This document shows, one piece after another, positions 5,655 to 9,462 of a stretch of 9,462 nucleotides of DNA. The translations under genes were made by a program, and so were the position numbers. The notes beneath the pieces are model-generated. The model was not told the origin of the DNA, made no database searches, and saw nothing but the letters and a program-made list of their open reading frames with translations. Position 1 is the stretch's first letter. Every line of letters begins with the position of its first letter. Origin of the DNA: Pirellulaceae bacterium (GTDB lineage Bacteria; Planctomycetota; Planctomycetia; Pirellulales; Pirellulaceae); the NCBI GenBank assembly GCA_013002105.1, contig JABDKS010000848.1, positions 1 to 9,462 of the forward strand, read 5' to 3'.

Positions 5655-8600
5655 ATGGCAACCACGACCCAGCGTCGACTTGAACCAACCAGCGTTCGTC
5701 ACTTCGGAACCAAGCTCTCCTCGTTCGAGCTGCCCGATCTCACCGCACTGCAAACCGTTTCGTATGCCGCCTTCTTACAAGAAGACGCCGATCCGCGTTC
5801 GCGGAAAAATCACGGCATGGAAAGTGTCCTGCGCGAGATTTTTCCGATCAGTAGTTACGACGGCAACACAACGTTGGAGTATCTGTACTATGAACTTGGC
5901 AAACCTCGCTATACCAGTCAGGAGTGTCGTCAGTTGCGACTGACCTACGGACGCCCCTTGCGAATCTGGTTGCGGCTCAATCGCGAAGAGCCCCATGAGG
6001 AAGAGGTCTATCTGGGCGATCTACCGATCATGATGGGCGGTGGCGAGTTCATCATTAACGGTGCCGAGCGTGTCGTCGTCAGTCAGTTGCACCGTAGTCC
6101 CGGTGTCGACTTTGTGCTCGAACAAGACACCACGACCGATCGCAAGCTGCCCAGCTGTCGTGTGATTCCCGAGCGTGGTTCGTGGATCGAAGTCAATGTG
6201 ACCAAAAAAGATGCGTTGACCGTGCGAATCGACCAAAGCGGTAAATTCGCAGCGACGACGTTGTTGCGAGCAATGGACCCGAGATTCTCGACCGACACAG
6301 ATTTGCTCAAGGCGTTTTATCACACCGGGACGCAAAAGATCAGCGGCGCCAAAAGTGCTCCTAAGATCGAAGGCAAAATCGCGGTTGATGACATCGTCTA
6401 CCCCAGCGGTCACGATCGTGCCGGCGAAATCATCGTCGAAGCGGGTCATCGGGTCACCAAAGAGACGTCGGAAACCATTTGTAGCGTCGGCGTCAAAAGT
6501 ATCGAGTGCATGGAGTCGCCCAAGATTCCATTGATTTTCAACACGCTTGCCGACGACAACACCGCCAGTCACGAAGAAGCGTTGTTGCGGATCTATCAGC
6601 GACTGCGTCCAGGTAACCCGCCGCAACTAGAAAAAGCTCGTACGTTGTTCAACGAAAAGTTCTACGACGAGAACCGATATCGGTTGGGCAAGGTCGGTCG
6701 TTTTCGATTGAATCGTAAGTTGAAATTGGGTGTCAGCGAAAAGGAAATGACGCTGCGTCCAGACGACATGATCGAAGCGATTCGCTACTTGATCGACCTG
6801 TTCGATAGCGAAAGCGAAGCGGAGATCGACGACATTGACCACTTGGGCAACCGACGTTTGCGAACGATTGACGAATTGGCCAGCGAAGAACTTCGCAAGG
6901 GATTCTTGAAGCTGCGTCGAACGGTTCAAGAACGGATGAGCGTGAAAGATGCTCAGGACATGTCGCCGCGTTCGTTGATCAACCCAAAGAGTGTCTCCGC
7001 GGCGATCGATTACTTCTTCGGTCGTGGTGAACTTTCGCAGGTGGTTGACCAGACGAACCCATTGAGCCAGTTGACTCACGAGCGACGTTTGTCGGCGTTG
7101 GGCCCCGGCGGTCTGAACCGAAAACGTGCTGGATTCGAAGTGCGTGATGTTCACATTTCTCACTACGGTCGAATCTGTCCGATCGAGACGCCGGAAGGCA
7201 CGAACATTGGTCTGATCAGTTCGCTGGCAATTTTTGCCGGGGTCGATGATTACGGATTCCTGATCACGCCTTACCGCTGCGTCAAAAAAGGCAAGGTCAG
7301 CGAAGACACGGTTTGGTTGCGTGCTGACGAGGAAGGCGAATCGTATGTGGCGCCGGCCGATACCGAATTGAAAGATGGGGAATTGGTACCCGGTCCCAAT
7401 TTGATCGCCCGATTCCACAGTGACTTTGAAATCGTGCAGCCCGAGCAGGTCGATTACATGGATGTCGCGCCGAGCCAAATGGTCGGTGTGTCAGCCGGGT
7501 TGATCCCGTTCTTGGAGCACGACGATGCGAACCGCGCGTTGATGGGATCGAACATGCAGCGGCAAGCTGTGCCGTTGTTGGTCGCCGAGCCACCGATTGT
7601 CGGAACGGGAATGGAACGCGAAGTCGCCAGGAATAGCGCGATGGTGGTACGTGCCCGACGTGCCGGCAAAGTGACCTACGTTGATTCCACGAGAATCGAA
7701 GTCGGTAGTGATCACTACGAATTGAAAAAGTATCAAGGCCTGAACGAGCGGACTTGTCAGAACCAAAAGCCGCTGGTCAGTGTCGGAGACAAGGTCGAAA
7801 AGAATCAGATCATTGCCGACGGTGCCGCCACCCGGAATGGCGAATTGGCACTGGGTCGAAACGTGCTGGTCGGATTCATGTCCTTTGACGGATTCAACTA
7901 CGAGGATGCGATCATCATCAGCGAAGAACTGGTGAGAAATGACGTCTACACGTCGATCCACATCGAAGACTTTGACGTCGAGATTCGCGAAACCAAACTC
8001 GGTCGTGAAGAGTTCACGCGGGACATTCCCAATGTGTCGGAAAAGGCGCTGCGGAATCTGGACGACAGCGGAATTGTTGAAACCGGAACGTACGTCAAAC
8101 CGGGCGACATCTTGGTCGGTAAAGTCAGCCCCAAAAGCAAGACGGAGTTGACGCCAGAGGAAAAACTGTTGCACGCGATCTTTGGTCGTGCCGGTGAAGA
8201 CGTCAAAAACGATTCGTTGGAGGTGCCCTCGGGGATCGAAGGCATCGTGATCGAAACTCAGAAGTTTTCGCGGCGGATGAGTTTGTCCGAGGACGAGCGA
8301 AAAGAATTCGAAAGCGAGCTGAAAGAGGTCGAAGCCGAAGGCAATGCGGAGATCGCCAGTACCTTCGAGGCATTGGTTCGCGATTTGGAGGCTGCCGCCG
8401 GAACGAAGTTGAAAGACTCCACTGGAACGCCTCTGGCTGATGGCCAAGATCCAAAGTTCGTCGCCGAACGTGCGACTTCCTTCCGCATCGACCATATCTT
8501 GGACCAAGTGAAATCGGATGCGGGCAAGGAAGAGGTCGAAAAGGTCTTCCAGGCCCAGTGGGGAAATGTGGAAACGGCGATTGACGACCGTGACCGCAAG

Positions 8601-9377
8601 TTGAACAGCATGAAGCGGGGTGACGAGCTCCGCAGTGGCGTGCTGCAGATGGTCAAGGTGTACATCGCCACCAAACGTGTGATCAGTGTCGGTGACAAAA
8701 TGGCCGGCCGACACGGTAACAAGGGGGTGATCGCCAAGATCTTGCCGATCGCGGACATGCCGTTTTTGCCCGACGGAACCCCAATCCAGATCATGCTCAA
8801 TCCGCTGGGCGTTCCCAGTCGGATGAACGTGGGTCAGATTTTGGAAACTCACCTTGGTTGGGCTGGCGCGAAACTTGGTTTCCAAGCGATCACGCCGGTG
8901 TTCAACGGTGCCTCCGAAGACGACATCAATCAAGCACTTGCGGATGCTGGTTTGCCGGCTCACGGAAAGGTTCGATTGACCGATGGACGAACCGGCGAGC
9001 CGATGGATCAGGAAACCACGGTGGGCTACATCTACATGCTCAAACTGCACCACTTGGTCGATGACAAGGTTCACGCACGAAGCACCGGCCCTTACTCGTT
9101 GATCACGCAGCAGCCTCTGGGAGGGAAGGCACGTTTTGGTGGCCAACGCTTTGGAGAGATGGAAGTCTGGGCGTTGGAAGCTTATGGCGCCGCCTACATC
9201 CTGCAAGAATTGTTGACCGTCAAGAGCGACGATGTCGAAGGCCGAACCAAGATTTACGAGTCGATGGTCAAGGGCGAGAACACGCTCGAAGCCGGTACTC
9301 CAGCCAGTTTTGATGTGTTGACCAACGAAATTCGCGGACTCGCGCTGAACATGCAGCTCGAAAAGCGACCGATCTAG
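5655..9377 (+). CDS. rpoB: RNA polymerase beta subunit
   Basis: This is the catalytic beta subunit of the core RNA polymerase, complete at 1240 aa (E. coli 1342). In order: the N-terminal [17 protein letters not shown]; the protrusion with [20 protein letters not shown] from 121; the rifampicin-pocket and fork region at 454-525 ([21 protein letters not shown], then SALGPGGL and [10 protein letters not shown], then [13 protein letters not shown]); [14 protein letters not shown] from 745, with E750/D751 near the active-site magnesium; [12 protein letters not shown] at 1013-1024, with lysines K1015 and K1023 matching E. coli K1065 and K1073; [12 protein letters not shown]; and the C-terminal [24 protein letters not shown] clamp segment. 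A charged, helix-rich insertion occupies about 875-985, at the place of the E. coli betai9 insertion. The large betai4 insertion of E. coli seems absent, which fits the shorter length. ATG at 5655 follows TAGGAG with a rather long 12-nt spacer. rplJ-rplL do not precede it here. Codon use is that of a highly expressed gene. Confidence 0.99.
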   Translation: MATTTQRRLEPTSVRHFGTKLSSFELPDLTALQTVSYAAFLQEDADPRSRKNHGMESVLREIFPISSYDGNTTLEYLYYELGKPRYTSQECRQLRLTYGRPLRIWLRLNREEPHEEEVYLGDLPIMMGGGEFIINGAERVVVSQLHRSPGVDFVLEQDTTTDRKLPSCRVIPERGSWIEVNVTKKDALTVRIDQSGKFAATTLLRAMDPRFSTDTDLLKAFYHTGTQKISGAKSAPKIEGKIAVDDIVYPSGHDRAGEIIVEAGHRVTKETSETICSVGVKSIECMESPKIPLIFNTLADDNTASHEEALLRIYQRLRPGNPPQLEKARTLFNEKFYDENRYRLGKVGRFRLNRKLKLGVSEKEMTLRPDDMIEAIRYLIDLFDSESEAEIDDIDHLGNRRLRTIDELASEELRKGFLKLRRTVQERMSVKDAQDMSPRSLINPKSVSAAIDYFFGRGELSQVVDQTNPLSQLTHERRLSALGPGGLNRKRAGFEVRDVHISHYGRICPIETPEGTNIGLISSLAIFAGVDDYGFLITPYRCVKKGKVSEDTVWLRADEEGESYVAPADTELKDGELVPGPNLIARFHSDFEIVQPEQVDYMDVAPSQMVGVSAGLIPFLEHDDANRALMGSNMQRQAVPLLVAEPPIVGTGMEREVARNSAMVVRARRAGKVTYVDSTRIEVGSDHYELKKYQGLNERTCQNQKPLVSVGDKVEKNQIIADGAATRNGELALGRNVLVGFMSFDGFNYEDAIIISEELVRNDVYTSIHIEDFDVEIRETKLGREEFTRDIPNVSEKALRNLDDSGIVETGTYVKPGDILVGKVSPKSKTELTPEEKLLHAIFGRAGEDVKNDSLEVPSGIEGIVIETQKFSRRMSLSEDERKEFESELKEVEAEGNAEIASTFEALVRDLEAAAGTKLKDSTGTPLADGQDPKFVAERATSFRIDHILDQVKSDAGKEEVEKVFQAQWGNVETAIDDRDRKLNSMKRGDELRSGVLQMVKVYIATKRVISVGDKMAGRHGNKGVIAKILPIADMPFLPDGTPIQIMLNPLGVPSRMNVGQILETHLGWAGAKLGFQAITPVFNGASEDDINQALADAGLPAHGKVRLTDGRTGEPMDQETTVGYIYMLKLHHLVDDKVHARSTGPYSLITQQPLGGKARFGGQRFGEMEVWALEAYGAAYILQELLTVKSDDVEGRTKIYESMVKGENTLEAGTPASFDVLTNEIRGLALNMQLEKRPI

Positions 9378-9391
9378 ATAGGCATGATTTA

Positions 9392-9415
9392 TCGCAGCGG
9401 GACCACTCGCTGCGA
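9392..9415 (+). repeat. Stem-loop just downstream of rpoB
   Basis: TCGCAGCG and CGCTGCGA pair perfectly (8 bp, 8-nt loop). No T-run follows, so it is unlikely to be a strong terminator. A processing site or mild attenuator before the next gene, expected to be rpoC, is possible. The remaining bases to 9462 contain an ATG at 9426 after GAAGG, open to the window end, but its sequence does not look like the RpoC N-terminus. Confidence 0.4.
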
Positions 9416-9462
9416 AGGCGGGCAAATGATTCGTCCGCGTGAACCTGTGATCGACACGTTTG

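Noticed and set aside
7491..9425. A 644-codon open frame on the minus strand opposite rpoB
   Set aside because: It is an antisense shadow of rpoB caused by codon bias; the plus strand has clear RpoB motifs throughout and the antisense product shows no domain.
9384..9462. Open frame after rpoB (ATG at 9384 or 9426) as the start of rpoC
   Set aside because: The 12 visible residues from 9426 (MIRPREPVIDTF) do not resemble an RpoC N-terminus, and the window ends too soon to judge another gene.

Overview
The window looks like chromosomal DNA of a planctomycete, most likely a Rhodopirellula-type member of the Pirellulaceae. This rests on remembered family resemblance, not on a search. The evidence is a bacterial deoxyhypusine-synthase-like protein of the kind common in that group, a short exported hypothetical protein that I recall only from Rhodopirellula-like genomes, a cluster of divergent pseudopilins with GTG starts, and an RpoB with a long helical insertion near its C-terminal third.

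Layout. Positions 1-2786 (minus strand) hold a tightly packed run of four prepilin-like genes, read right to left: a GspH/FimT-like pseudopilin, a GspJ-like pseudopilin carrying an unusual inserted beta-rich domain, a GspI/PilV-like pseudopilin, and a GspK/PilX-like protein cut off by the window edge. Two junctions overlap by 4 bases (GTGA) and 1 base (TGATG). Two genes start at GTG exactly 6 nt after a perfect AAGGAGG. These are probably minor pilins of one type II secretion or type IV pilus machine, made from one transcript with coupled translation.

Positions 2787-3346 have no convincing long gene but are structured. They contain a 19-codon minus-strand mini-ORF with a perfect ribosome binding site and an in-frame tandem repeat, a triple 8-bp inverted repeat that can form two mutually exclusive hairpins, a further 9-bp hairpin, and three TTGTCAC repeats just before the next plus-strand gene. 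In the minus direction the order (mini-ORF, alternative hairpins, last hairpin, first pilin gene) resembles an attenuation-type leader.

Positions 3347-3850 (plus) encode a 167-residue exported protein of unknown function. Positions 3851-4102 separate it from the convergent dys-like gene and hold a small palindrome that may belong to a dispersed planctomycete repeat. The dys-like gene (4103-5170, minus) encodes an NAD-dependent aminobutyl-transferase-family enzyme, probably acting in polyamine metabolism because bacteria lack eIF5A.

Positions 5171-5654 are the divergent promoter region between dys and rpoB. They include a strong hairpin plus T-run in the dys direction, placed in the dys leader. 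Positions 5655-9377 are a complete rpoB (1240 aa) with all main active-site motifs. It is not directly preceded by rplL. The last 85 bases hold a stem-loop; rpoC is not visible in the window.
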